Shown here: positions 1-5,518 of the stretch, piece by piece
Numbering within the stretch: the stretch's first letter is position 1
How the letters are laid out: the number at the start of each line of letters is the position of its first letter
Assembly (NCBI GenBank): GCA_937876385.1
Contig: CALFHQ010000725.1
Span: 1-5,518 of the forward strand
Length of the DNA: 5,518 nucleotides
Source of the DNA: an uncultured Pseudomonadota bacterium
Lineage (GTDB): Bacteria > Myxococcota_A > UBA9042 > CAIXZC01
Direction: 5' to 3'
Made by a program: the position numbers and the translations under genes
The notes under the pieces: model-generated
Database searches by the model: none
What the model was told of the DNA's origin: nothing
What the model saw: the letters and a program-made list of their open reading frames with translations, nothing else

Positions 1-1594
1 CAGCGTTGGCGACGGGTTCGGGGAGGGGGCCGCTGTTGCCGATGCAGGTAGTGCAGCCGTAGCCCACCACATGGAACCCCAGAGCTTCCAGATCTTTCAG
101 GAGGTCGGTGCGGGTAAGGTAGTCCGTGACGACCCTGGAACCTGGGGCCAGACTCGTCTTTACGAAGGGGGCCGAGGTGAGACCCGCCTTCACTGCATTG
201 CGAGCCAGAATGCCCGCTGACAGCATGACCGACGGATTGCTCGTGTTGGTGCAGGAGGTAATGGCTGCGATGACCACGTCCCCATTTTTCAAAGTGCCCA
301 CTTCCTTTCCGTCCTTTTTCACCGGGGCGCTGGCGTTGATTCTGGACTTGTCCAGACCAAACCCCTGGTTTCCCTTGGGGGCCGTCGCGACTCGGTGCCA
401 CAGCGCCTTCAGTGCACCCAACTCCACTCGGTCCTGGGGACGCTTGGGTCCGGCCAGGGAGGGGCGAACTGTAGACAGATCCAATTCCACAACGTCGCTG
501 AAAGTTGGAACCGGGCCACCGTCCTGCCGAAACAGTCCCTGGGCGACATGGTAATCTCGAATCAGTTTCACCAGGTCTGCATCCCGAGCGGTGCGCTCGT
601 AGTAAAGGAGGGTTTCCTCGTCAACTGGGAAGAAGGATGCCGTGGCACCGTACTCCGGAGCCATGTTTGCGACCGTCGCCCGGTCTGGAAGGGACATGGA
701 ACTCAAACCCGAGCCGAAGAACTCCACGAACTTGCCGACGACCCCCTTCTTTCGGAGAAGCTCGGTGACCAGCAACACCAGATCGGTTGCCGTTGAGCCG
801 GGAGGAAGAGCCCCGGTAATCTTCACCCCGACGACTTCTGGAATGAGCATGTGGAGCGGCTGTCCCAGCATCGCAGCTTCGGCTTCGATCCCTCCCACAC
901 CCCAACCGAGCACCCCCAAACCGTTGATCATGGTGGTATGAGAATCGGTTCCCACCAGACTGTCAGGGAACACCTCCAGGACGCCTCCTTTCCGACGACT
1001 TGCTACCCCCGTCGCGAGGTATTCCAGGTTCACCTGGTGGACAATCCCGGAAGCTGGGGGGATCACCCGGAAGTTCTCAAAGGCCTTCTGTCCCCATCGG
1101 AGAAACTCGTACCGCTCCTGGTTTCGCTTGAACTCCAGATCTGTGTTGATTCCCAGCGCTTTCAAGGAGGCAAAGGCGTCTACCTGGATGCTGTGATCAA
1201 TGACCAGATCAACCGGGATCTGCGGGTTGATCTGACTGGGGTCTCCCCCCGACCGAGCCACTGCGCTTCGCATGGCCGCGAGGTCCACCACGGCGGGAAC
1301 CCCGGTGAAATCCTGGAGAACGACTCGGGCCGGCATGAAAGGGATTTCTCCCCGGCCCGGATTGGAAGGGTCGTGACTCGCCAGAGCCTTGATGTCCTCA
1401 GCCGTAATTCGAACGCCGTCTTCGTTTCGAATCAGTGTTTCCAGGAGGATCTTCAGCGAGTAGGGGAGGGCGTCGATTCCGGGAAAGCCGGAAGCCTTCA
1501 GCTTCTGCAAACTGAAGTATGTGGCGGGTCCGTCACCGGTGTCTATGGTGTCTCGTGTTTGGTAGCTGTCGAACCTCTTCGGTTTGGGACTCAT
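1..1594 (-). CDS. acnA: Aconitate hydratase A (aconitase), N-terminal 531 residues; 3' end off the left edge
   Basis: This is a cytosolic [4Fe-4S] enzyme that interconverts citrate and isocitrate through cis-aconitate. My translation gives 531 codons with no stop before the window edge. The family usually has about 890-910 residues, so the C-terminal swivel domain is missing here only because the window ends. Family landmarks are all present: QDFTGVPAVVDLAAMR (residues 94-109), VDLVIDHS (128-135), the GTDSHTTMINGLGVLGWGVGGIEAEAAMLGQP block (215-246), VVGKFVEFFG (285-294), ITSCTNTSNPSV (445-456) and GYGCTTCIGNSGP (511-523). Cys448, Cys514 and Cys517 have the same spacing as the E. coli AcnA cluster ligands C435/C501/C504. 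The start at 1594 is chosen because a GGGAGG site ends four bases upstream. An in-frame ATG at 1636 would add 14 residues but has no ribosome site. The gene is divergent from gltA, whose product makes its substrate. Identity is near certain; the AcnA rather than AcnB class follows from motif order. Confidence 0.98.
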   Translation of the reverse strand, partial: MSPKPKRFDSYQTRDTIDTGDGPATYFSLQKLKASGFPGIDALPYSLKILLETLIRNEDGVRITAEDIKALASHDPSNPGRGEIPFMPARVVLQDFTGVPAVVDLAAMRSAVARSGGDPSQINPQIPVDLVIDHSIQVDAFASLKALGINTDLEFKRNQERYEFLRWGQKAFENFRVIPPASGIVHQVNLEYLATGVASRRKGGVLEVFPDSLVGTDSHTTMINGLGVLGWGVGGIEAEAAMLGQPLHMLIPEVVGVKITGALPPGSTATDLVLLVTELLRKKGVVGKFVEFFGSGLSSMSLPDRATVANMAPEYGATASFFPVDEETLLYYERTARDADLVKLIRDYHVAQGLFRQDGGPVPTFSDVVELDLSTVRPSLAGPKRPQDRVELGALKALWHRVATAPKGNQGFGLDKSRINASAPVKKDGKEVGTLKNGDVVIAAITSCTNTSNPSVMLSAGILARNAVKAGLTSAPFVKTSLAPGSRVVTDYLTRTDLLKDLEALGFHVVGYGCTTCIGNSGPLPEPVANA

Positions 1595-1598
1595 GGGA

Positions 1599-1605
1599 CC
1601 TCCCT
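1599..1605 (-). promoter_or_regulatory. Ribosome binding site of acnA
   Basis: The minus strand reads AGGGAGG here, leaving four bases before the ATG at 1594. The spacing is slightly short but the match to the 16S rRNA tail is good. It decides the start against the in-frame ATG at 1636, which has no such site. Confidence 0.7.
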
Positions 1606-1642
1606 TCACAGAGTTTTCCGGGCAAACAGTCTTCATCGGGCG

Positions 1643-1673
1643 ATAATCTGGTCACACGGGCCGTTCAAGTCAA
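1643..1673 (-). promoter_or_regulatory. Candidate sigma70-type promoter for acnA
   Basis: On the minus strand a TTGACT box (1668-1673, five of six matches to the -35 consensus) is followed, after 19 bases, by GATTAT (1643-1648, four of six matches to the -10 consensus). The spacer is two bases longer than ideal. Transcription would begin near 1636, giving a leader of about 40 bases before the chosen ATG. The placement between divergent genes fits, but this is only a consensus match by eye, and the sigma factor preference of the organism is unknown. Confidence 0.33.
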
Positions 1674-1778
1674 GAACCCCTGAGAAAAAGGGAGACACCC
1701 TGTGGAAATCCGCCCAGTCGGTTCCTACCTTAGACTGCATCGGCCGACTTCAGCATCAAATGGCTTCGAGACAAGTGT

Positions 1779-1786
1779 AGGAGGGG
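1779..1786 (+). promoter_or_regulatory. Ribosome binding site of gltA
   Basis: The sequence AGGAGGGG has its AGGAGG core six bases from the ATG at 1791. This is a near-ideal Shine-Dalgarno site and fixes the gltA start; no in-frame start nearby competes with it. Confidence 0.85.
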
Positions 1787-1790
1787 AAAG

Positions 1791-3203
1791 ATGACGTCAT
1801 ACTTTGAGAGAATGTCTCAAATCGCCGAGACAGCAAACTACATACCGAACGAAAGATACACAGAACACAGCGTCAAACGAGGGCTTAGAAATGAGGACGG
1901 ATCCGGCGTCCTCGTGGGCCTCACCACCATCGCCAACGTCATCGGGTATTCCAAAGACGAAGCGGGAGTTGTCCACCCCATTGAAGGGCAACTCCGCTAT
2001 CGGGGGATGGAGATCCGCCAAATCGTAGAGGATGTCGAAAAGATCGGTCGATTCGGATTCGAAGAAACCGCCTACCTGCTTCTCTTTGGAGATGAACCCA
2101 ACGAGTCACAGCGCCAGGAGTTCATCGAGACCATGGCAGGCATGCGCGTCCTTCCCGACAACTTCGCCCGGGACGTGCTCCAGACCTTCCGAACCGGGAA
2201 CATCATGAACGCCCTGGCGAGATCGGTGCTCACCCTCTACAGCATCGACGACAAGGCGGATGACCTCGATTTGCCAAACCAACTCCGGCAGGCAATGGAG
2301 CTCATCGCACGGCTCCCAGTTCTGGTACCCTACGCGCACCACGTCATCCAACATTCCATCCACCGTAAGAGCCTCATCGTACACCGCCCCGACCCCACCC
2401 TCTCCACTGCCGAGAATTTTCTGATGCTTCTCAGGCCCAACAAGGAGTTCACCGAAACCGAGGCCAGTCTCCTCGACCTCGCACTCCTCCTTCACGCAGA
2501 CCACGGCGGCGGAAACAACTCCACTTTTGTGACGAGGGCCGTTTCCTCAACCATGACCGATTTCTACTCCGCCATCGGCGCAGCCATCGGATCCCTCAAA
2601 GGGCCCCTCCACGGCGGTGCCAACCTCCAAGTCGTTCGCATGATGGAAGACATGAAGAACACCGTGAAGAACCCACATTCCAGAGATGAAGTGCGGGATT
2701 ACCTCTTCAAGCTTCTGAACAAACAAGCCTACGATGGCGCGGGCAAGATCTACGGCATGGGACACGCCGTCTACACATACTCTGATCCCAGGGCAATCAT
2801 CCTTCGTGAACGAGCCAGAAAGCTGGCTCAAGAGAATGACCGCGAAGGGGAACTGGCGATGTACGAACTGGTGGAACAGGAAGCCCCGAAGGTGTTCCAG
2901 GAGTTCAGGAAGAACCCCAAGGCCATCATCAGTGCCAACGTTGATTTCTACTCGGGCTTCGTCTACGAGTCCATGAACATCCCACGGGATCTCTTCACCC
3001 CACTGTTTGCCATGGGACGAATGGTGGGATGGGCGGCTCACCGAATCGAAATGCTCTCCAACCCGGTGAAGATCATGCGACCGGCATACGCCAGCGTTTG
3101 TCAGTACTGCAGGAATGTGAGGGTTTGCGACGACGAATGCCGATTCATTGAGGCGGGTGGACTTCCCAAGTACGAGCGAACCGACCGCCTCAAGGGGCAG
3201 TAG
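1791..3203 (+). CDS. gltA: Citrate synthase, long Si-type, with a four-cysteine C-terminal insertion
   Basis: This enzyme condenses acetyl-CoA with oxaloacetate to give citrate, the entry step of the TCA cycle and glyoxylate shunt. It has 470 residues against 427 in E. coli, and its N-terminus (RGLRNEDGSGVLVGLTTIANV, about 30-49) resembles the longer clostridial/Bacteroides-like enzymes. Active-site landmarks are intact: HADHGGGNNS (235-244), GPLHGGAN with His274, GMGHAVY with His325, Arg334, NVDFYSG with Asp385, Arg410 and Arg430. These match E. coli H264, H305, R314, D362, R387 and R407 in order and nearly in spacing. After Arg430 an insertion holds Cys437, Cys440, Cys446 and Cys450 (C-x2-C-x5-C-x3-C), the protein's only cysteines, before a normal-looking YERTDR tail. 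The start is supported by AGGAGG six bases upstream. A 2-methylcitrate synthase is possible from family alone, but neighbouring aconitase, Icd and AceA favour citrate synthase. The cysteine site has no function that I recognise. Confidence 0.96.
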   Translation: MTSYFERMSQIAETANYIPNERYTEHSVKRGLRNEDGSGVLVGLTTIANVIGYSKDEAGVVHPIEGQLRYRGMEIRQIVEDVEKIGRFGFEETAYLLLFGDEPNESQRQEFIETMAGMRVLPDNFARDVLQTFRTGNIMNALARSVLTLYSIDDKADDLDLPNQLRQAMELIARLPVLVPYAHHVIQHSIHRKSLIVHRPDPTLSTAENFLMLLRPNKEFTETEASLLDLALLLHADHGGGNNSTFVTRAVSSTMTDFYSAIGAAIGSLKGPLHGGANLQVVRMMEDMKNTVKNPHSRDEVRDYLFKLLNKQAYDGAGKIYGMGHAVYTYSDPRAIILRERARKLAQENDREGELAMYELVEQEAPKVFQEFRKNPKAIISANVDFYSGFVYESMNIPRDLFTPLFAMGRMVGWAAHRIEMLSNPVKIMRPAYASVCQYCRNVRVCDDECRFIEAGGLPKYERTDRLKGQ

Positions 3204-3240
3204 CCGGCTCGAAACTCCTCTCGCCCACCGATTTCCTATC

Positions 3241-4482
3241 TTACTCCAGATTCTCCACGATAGCGTCGCCAAACTCGGAAGTGCCAAGCTCTGTCGCTTC
3301 GGGGAGGGACATGGCCAGGTCAAAGGTGACCTTGCCGTTTAGAACCGTCGAAGAGATGGCCTTCTGGATCGCCTCGGCTGCTTCCGGCCATCCAATGTAG
3401 TCCAGCATCATGCACGCAGACAGGATGATGGAGCCGGGATTGGCTTTGTTCTTTCCAGCCAGGCTCGGGGCGGTGCCGTGGGTTGCTTCGAAGATGGCCT
3501 TGTCTTCAGCGAAGTTGGCCCCCGGTGCAAAACCCAACCCTCCAACCTGTGCTGCTGCCGCGTCGGAGAGGTAGTCTCCGTTCAGGTTTGATGTGACGAT
3601 GATGCTGTGCTCCTCCGGGTGGAGCAACAACTCGTGGAACATGGCGTCGGTGATCTGGTCCTTGACGATGATCTTGCCTTCGGCCGACGCCCCGGCCTTC
3701 ATCTCCTTCTCCGTTACCACTGCATCCCGGTACTCTCGCTTGTAGAAGTCGTACGCCCACTGCCGGAAGGCCCCTTCCGTGTACTTCATGATGTTGCCCT
3801 TGTGGACAATGGTGATGGAAGGGAGACCCTTTGCAATGGCGTAGTCGATGGCGCCCCGTGCGATGCGCTCGGTTCCATACTTTGAGAAGGGCTTCAGACC
3901 GATGCTCAAGTCCCCGCTGATGGGAGGATGGCCCACTCGCAGCTCATTCACCAGGTCGATCACCTTGTGGGCTCCCTCGCTCTGGGCTTCGAACTCGATT
4001 CCCATGTACAGATCCTCCATGTTTTCACGGAAGATCACGATGTCGAGATCCTCGGCTCGCTTCACAGGAGAAGGAACTCCGGGGTACCAGCGAACTGGGC
4101 GCACACATGCGTACAGGTCCAGGCTCTGCCGAAGCTCCACGTTGAGAGAGCGAATTCCCTTCCCAACCGGGGTCGTCAGCGGACCCTTGATGGCCACCCG
4201 GTACTCCTTGATGGCCTCCACCGTCTCCGTTGGAAGGGACTTTCCGAACTCGTCGGCAGCGACCTGTCCGGCAGGGAGTTGCCACCAATGGATCTTCCGC
4301 TTTCCAGCGTATACCCGGGCAACAGCCGCATCCACCACGAAGAGCATCACGGGGGTGATGTCGGCGCCGATGCCGTCCCCGACAATGTAGGGAATGATCG
4401 GTTCATCCGTGGGAACAATCCGTCCATCCACCATGGTTAGTTTCGTTCCGCTCTCAGGTGGTGTGAAAGTCGTCTCCCTCAT
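3241..4482 (-). CDS. icd: Isocitrate dehydrogenase, homodimeric E. coli-type fold, with NAD-like cofactor residues
   Basis: This cytosolic enzyme oxidatively decarboxylates isocitrate to 2-oxoglutarate. It has 413 residues (E. coli has 416). The substrate site is complete: Ser112, Asn114, Arg118, Arg128, Arg152 and Tyr159, in GIRSLNVELRQ (109-119) and FRENMEDLYMGIE (151-163), then Lys228, and metal-binding Asp279, Asp303 and Asp307. Ser112 matches the serine that AceK phosphorylates in E. coli; no aceK is in the window. The cofactor site is odd. Positions matching E. coli R292, K344, Y345, V351, Y391 and R395 are His288, Ser340, Leu341, Ala347, Phe387 and Met391, so the known 2'-phosphate contacts are gone and NAD+ is the likelier acceptor (inference). 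The start at 4482 is set by AAGGAGG eight bases upstream; an in-frame ATG at 4512 lacks a good site. The gene follows aceA on the same strand and converges with gltA. The family is certain; cofactor choice is untested. Confidence 0.98.
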   Translation of the reverse strand: MRETTFTPPESGTKLTMVDGRIVPTDEPIIPYIVGDGIGADITPVMLFVVDAAVARVYAGKRKIHWWQLPAGQVAADEFGKSLPTETVEAIKEYRVAIKGPLTTPVGKGIRSLNVELRQSLDLYACVRPVRWYPGVPSPVKRAEDLDIVIFRENMEDLYMGIEFEAQSEGAHKVIDLVNELRVGHPPISGDLSIGLKPFSKYGTERIARGAIDYAIAKGLPSITIVHKGNIMKYTEGAFRQWAYDFYKREYRDAVVTEKEMKAGASAEGKIIVKDQITDAMFHELLLHPEEHSIIVTSNLNGDYLSDAAAAQVGGLGFAPGANFAEDKAIFEATHGTAPSLAGKNKANPGSIILSACMMLDYIGWPEAAEAIQKAISSTVLNGKVTFDLAMSLPEATELGTSEFGDAIVENLE

Positions 4483-4490
4483 GAATCTCC

Positions 4491-4497
4491 CCTCCTT
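4491..4497 (-). promoter_or_regulatory. Ribosome binding site of icd
   Basis: The minus strand reads AAGGAGG, eight bases before the ATG at 4482. It lies inside the frame that would be opened by the ATG at 4512, and it supports the shorter protein, whose length agrees with the family. Confidence 0.85.
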
Positions 4498-4687
4498 GCC
4501 GCAACTGTGCATTCTTCGTAACTGATGGCCTGTTTCTTACTGGATCAAAATAAAGGATAGACCCCAAGCCACACCAAAGGTAGGCATCATTCAATCTGTT
4601 TTCCAGGGTTAGGGGCTCACCTCCCCATCCCACAAGCCTCTACTCCTTCCAACGCCAAACCCTGTATTCTTGAACTCCAGGAACGAC

Positions 4688-4701
4688 AATCGTCCACGAT
4701 T
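4688..4701. repeat. Short palindrome in the aceA-icd gap
   Basis: AATCGT and ACGATT face each other across a two-base centre, giving 14 bases with perfect 6-base arms. This is a plausible size for a dimeric regulator's operator. It is also close to a weaker outer pairing (GGAA with TTCC) that spans 4680 to 4704. No regulator family is recognised from it, and a chance match is possible. Confidence 0.3.
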
Positions 4702-4706
4702 CCAGG

Positions 4707-4740
4707 CTCCCGACCGCGCCAGAAGCCACGGTCGGGGGAG
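4707..4740 (-). terminator. GC-rich hairpin after aceA, possible terminator or mRNA-stabilising stem
   Basis: The arms CTCCCGACCG (4707-4716, plus strand) and CGGTCGGGGGAG (4729-4740) pair over eight consecutive bases, with a two-base bulge before the outer pairs and a 12-base loop. The hairpin begins about 20 bases beyond the aceA stop. No run of T follows it on either strand, so a classic Rho-independent terminator is not supported. It may mark the aceA 3' end, partly separate aceA from icd expression, or protect the message from 3' decay. Confidence 0.4.
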
Positions 4741-4758
4741 AAAGGCCCTGAAGGTGTC

Positions 4759-5518
4759 CTAGAACTGCTCCTCTTCCGTGGAACCCTTCAACGCAGTGGT
4801 CGAGGACTCCCCGCCGGTGACGGCAAGCTGAATCTCGTCGAAGTAACCGGCTCCAACAAAGGCCTGGTGTTTCACAGCCTTGTAGCCGGCGCTCTTCTCC
4901 AGCTCGAATTCCCGCTGCTGAAGCTCAGAGTACGCGGCCATCCCTCGGGTCTTGTAGGCGTTGGCCAACTCGAACATTGACGTATTAAGGGCGTGGAATC
5001 CAGCCAGGGTGACGAACTGGAACTTGTATCCCATTTCCCCCAGCTCCTCCTGGAAGGTCTCAAGCTCCTTGGAACCCATCGCCAGACTCCAGTTGAAAGA
5101 GGGAGAGCAGTTGTATGCCAACATCTTGTCGGGATACTTCTCTTTGATGGCCTGGGCAAACTCCCGAGCCTCTCCGACGTCCGGCCTGGAAGTCTCGCAC
5201 CAGACGACGTCCGCATACGGAGCGTAGGAAAGGGCTCGACTCACTGCCAATTCCAGCCCCGCTTTGACTTCGTAGAAACCCTCCGGAGTGCGATTGCCCG
5301 TGAGAAACTTGTGGTCTCTGGGATCGATGTCGGAGGTCAACAGGTTGGCCCCCAGAGCATCCGTTCGAGCCACAATCAACGTGGACGTCCCCATGATGTC
5401 GCTGGCCAATCGGGCAGCATTGAGCTTTCGAATGAAGTCGGGAGCGGGATCCAGCACCTTGCCCCCCATGTGGCCGCACTTCTTCAAGGAGGAAACCTGA
5501 TCCTCAAAGTGCACCGCC
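4759..5518 (-). CDS. aceA: Isocitrate lyase, C-terminal 252 residues; 5' end off the right edge
   Basis: Isocitrate lyase cleaves isocitrate to succinate and glyoxylate, the first committed step of the glyoxylate shunt, in the cytosol. The frame is open to the window edge and corresponds to about residues 183-434 of the E. coli enzyme, so the start and roughly 180 residues lie outside. The first visible residues are AVHFEDQ; the GTG read as a possible start at 5514 is simply the valine of that motif. Counting from this valine, the signature KKCGHMGGK (11-19) carries the catalytic Cys13, followed by VARTDA with Arg50, WCETS with Glu107, NCSPSFNW with Asn135, Ser137 and Ser139, and Thr169. Their spacing equals C191/R228/E285/N313/S315/S317/T347 of the M. 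tuberculosis enzyme. The tail GSTEEEQF is nearly that of E. coli. 2-Methylisocitrate lyase is unlikely given these motifs. icd lies 276 bases downstream on the same strand, so the two enzymes competing for isocitrate are adjacent. Confidence 0.98.
   Translation of the reverse strand, partial: AVHFEDQVSSLKKCGHMGGKVLDPAPDFIRKLNAARLASDIMGTSTLIVARTDALGANLLTSDIDPRDHKFLTGNRTPEGFYEVKAGLELAVSRALSYAPYADVVWCETSRPDVGEAREFAQAIKEKYPDKMLAYNCSPSFNWSLAMGSKELETFQEELGEMGYKFQFVTLAGFHALNTSMFELANAYKTRGMAAYSELQQREFELEKSAGYKAVKHQAFVGAGYFDEIQLAVTGGESSTTALKGSTEEEQF

Larger units (their letters stand above)
1595..1790. promoter_or_regulatory. Divergent acnA/gltA control region
   Basis: These 196 bases separate the start codons of two divergent genes, so both sets of promoters and any shared operator should lie here. 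Visible parts are the acnA ribosome site and candidate promoter, an inverted repeat of AGTCGG (1716-1721) with CCGACT (1744-1749), and the strong gltA ribosome site at 1779-1786. For gltA I find only a weak -10-like TAGACT (1731-1736) with no acceptable -35 at the right distance, so its promoter is not placed. A divergent layout would allow coordinate control of citrate formation and isomerisation, which is inference. Confidence 0.6.

Noticed and set aside
1731..1736. TAGACT as a gltA -10 box.
   Set aside because: Four of six matches, but no -35-like hexamer lies 16-19 bases upstream; the nearest candidate (TGGAAA) is 22 bases away.
851..1780. Long plus-strand open frame (309 codons) antisense to acnA that ends just before gltA.
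   Set aside because: Its translation is low-complexity Ser/Arg/His-rich with no recognisable motif, and it lies opposite a well-supported aconitase frame for most of its length. It is a shadow of codon bias in acnA.
2547..3323. Minus-strand open frame (258 codons) antisense to gltA and the end of icd.
   Set aside because: It overlaps the catalytic half of citrate synthase, whose motifs are perfect, and it has no family motif or ribosome site of note.
3848..4440. Two plus-strand open frames (180 and 170 codons) opposite icd.
   Set aside because: They mutually overlap, lack recognisable domains and lie opposite the conserved icd coding sequence.
4483..4512. A 10-residue N-terminal extension of Icd from the ATG at 4512.
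   Set aside because: The AAGGAGG site lies inside this stretch at ideal distance from the ATG at 4482, and the shorter protein matches the family length.
4547..4556. A/T-rich patch upstream of icd as a promoter -10.
   Set aside because: TATTTT on the minus strand is a fair match, but no -35-like box is found at a workable distance, so no promoter is claimed.
5512..5514. GTG as the start of isocitrate lyase.
   Set aside because: It encodes the valine of the conserved VHFEDQ motif in mid-protein; the frame continues to the window edge and the true start is outside.

Overview
The window holds four enzymes of the citrate/isocitrate node of central metabolism. From left to right they are the 5' part of an aconitase gene (acnA, minus strand, cut by the left edge), a complete citrate synthase gene (gltA, plus strand), a complete isocitrate dehydrogenase gene (icd, minus strand) and the 3' part of an isocitrate lyase gene (aceA, minus strand, cut by the right edge). 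Together they make citrate from acetyl-CoA and oxaloacetate, isomerise it to isocitrate, and then either decarboxylate isocitrate to 2-oxoglutarate (TCA cycle) or cleave it to succinate and glyoxylate (glyoxylate shunt). I see no RNA genes, mobile elements, CRISPR arrays or phage genes.

The DNA looks like a moderately GC-rich bacterium that initiates translation with strong Shine-Dalgarno sites: each of the three starts in the window has a GGAGG-type site. Coding density is high and there are no introns. AcnA, Icd and AceA resemble the well-known bacterial (E. coli-type) families. The citrate synthase instead resembles the longer enzymes of about 450-470 residues that I associate with Clostridia and Bacteroidetes-like lineages. 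Having isocitrate lyase implies that the cell can use acetate, fatty acids or other C2 sources. I cannot assign a phylum from the sequence alone.

Layout: acnA and gltA are divergent across a 196-base region that must hold both sets of expression signals. gltA and icd converge with only 37 bases between their stop codons and no obvious terminator. aceA lies upstream of icd on the same strand, separated by 276 bases that contain a GC-rich hairpin, a short palindrome and little else that can be supported.

Two observations stand out. First, the isocitrate dehydrogenase has lost every residue I can align to the E. coli NADP 2'-phosphate contacts, so it looks like an NAD-type enzyme, yet it sits beside isocitrate lyase, a pairing that comparative work has described as disfavoured. 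Second, the citrate synthase has a C-terminal insertion carrying four cysteines in 14 residues, the only cysteines in the protein, which suggests a metal- or redox-sensitive site. I found no evidence for a wholly new multi-gene system; the novelty, if any, lies in these variants of known enzymes.
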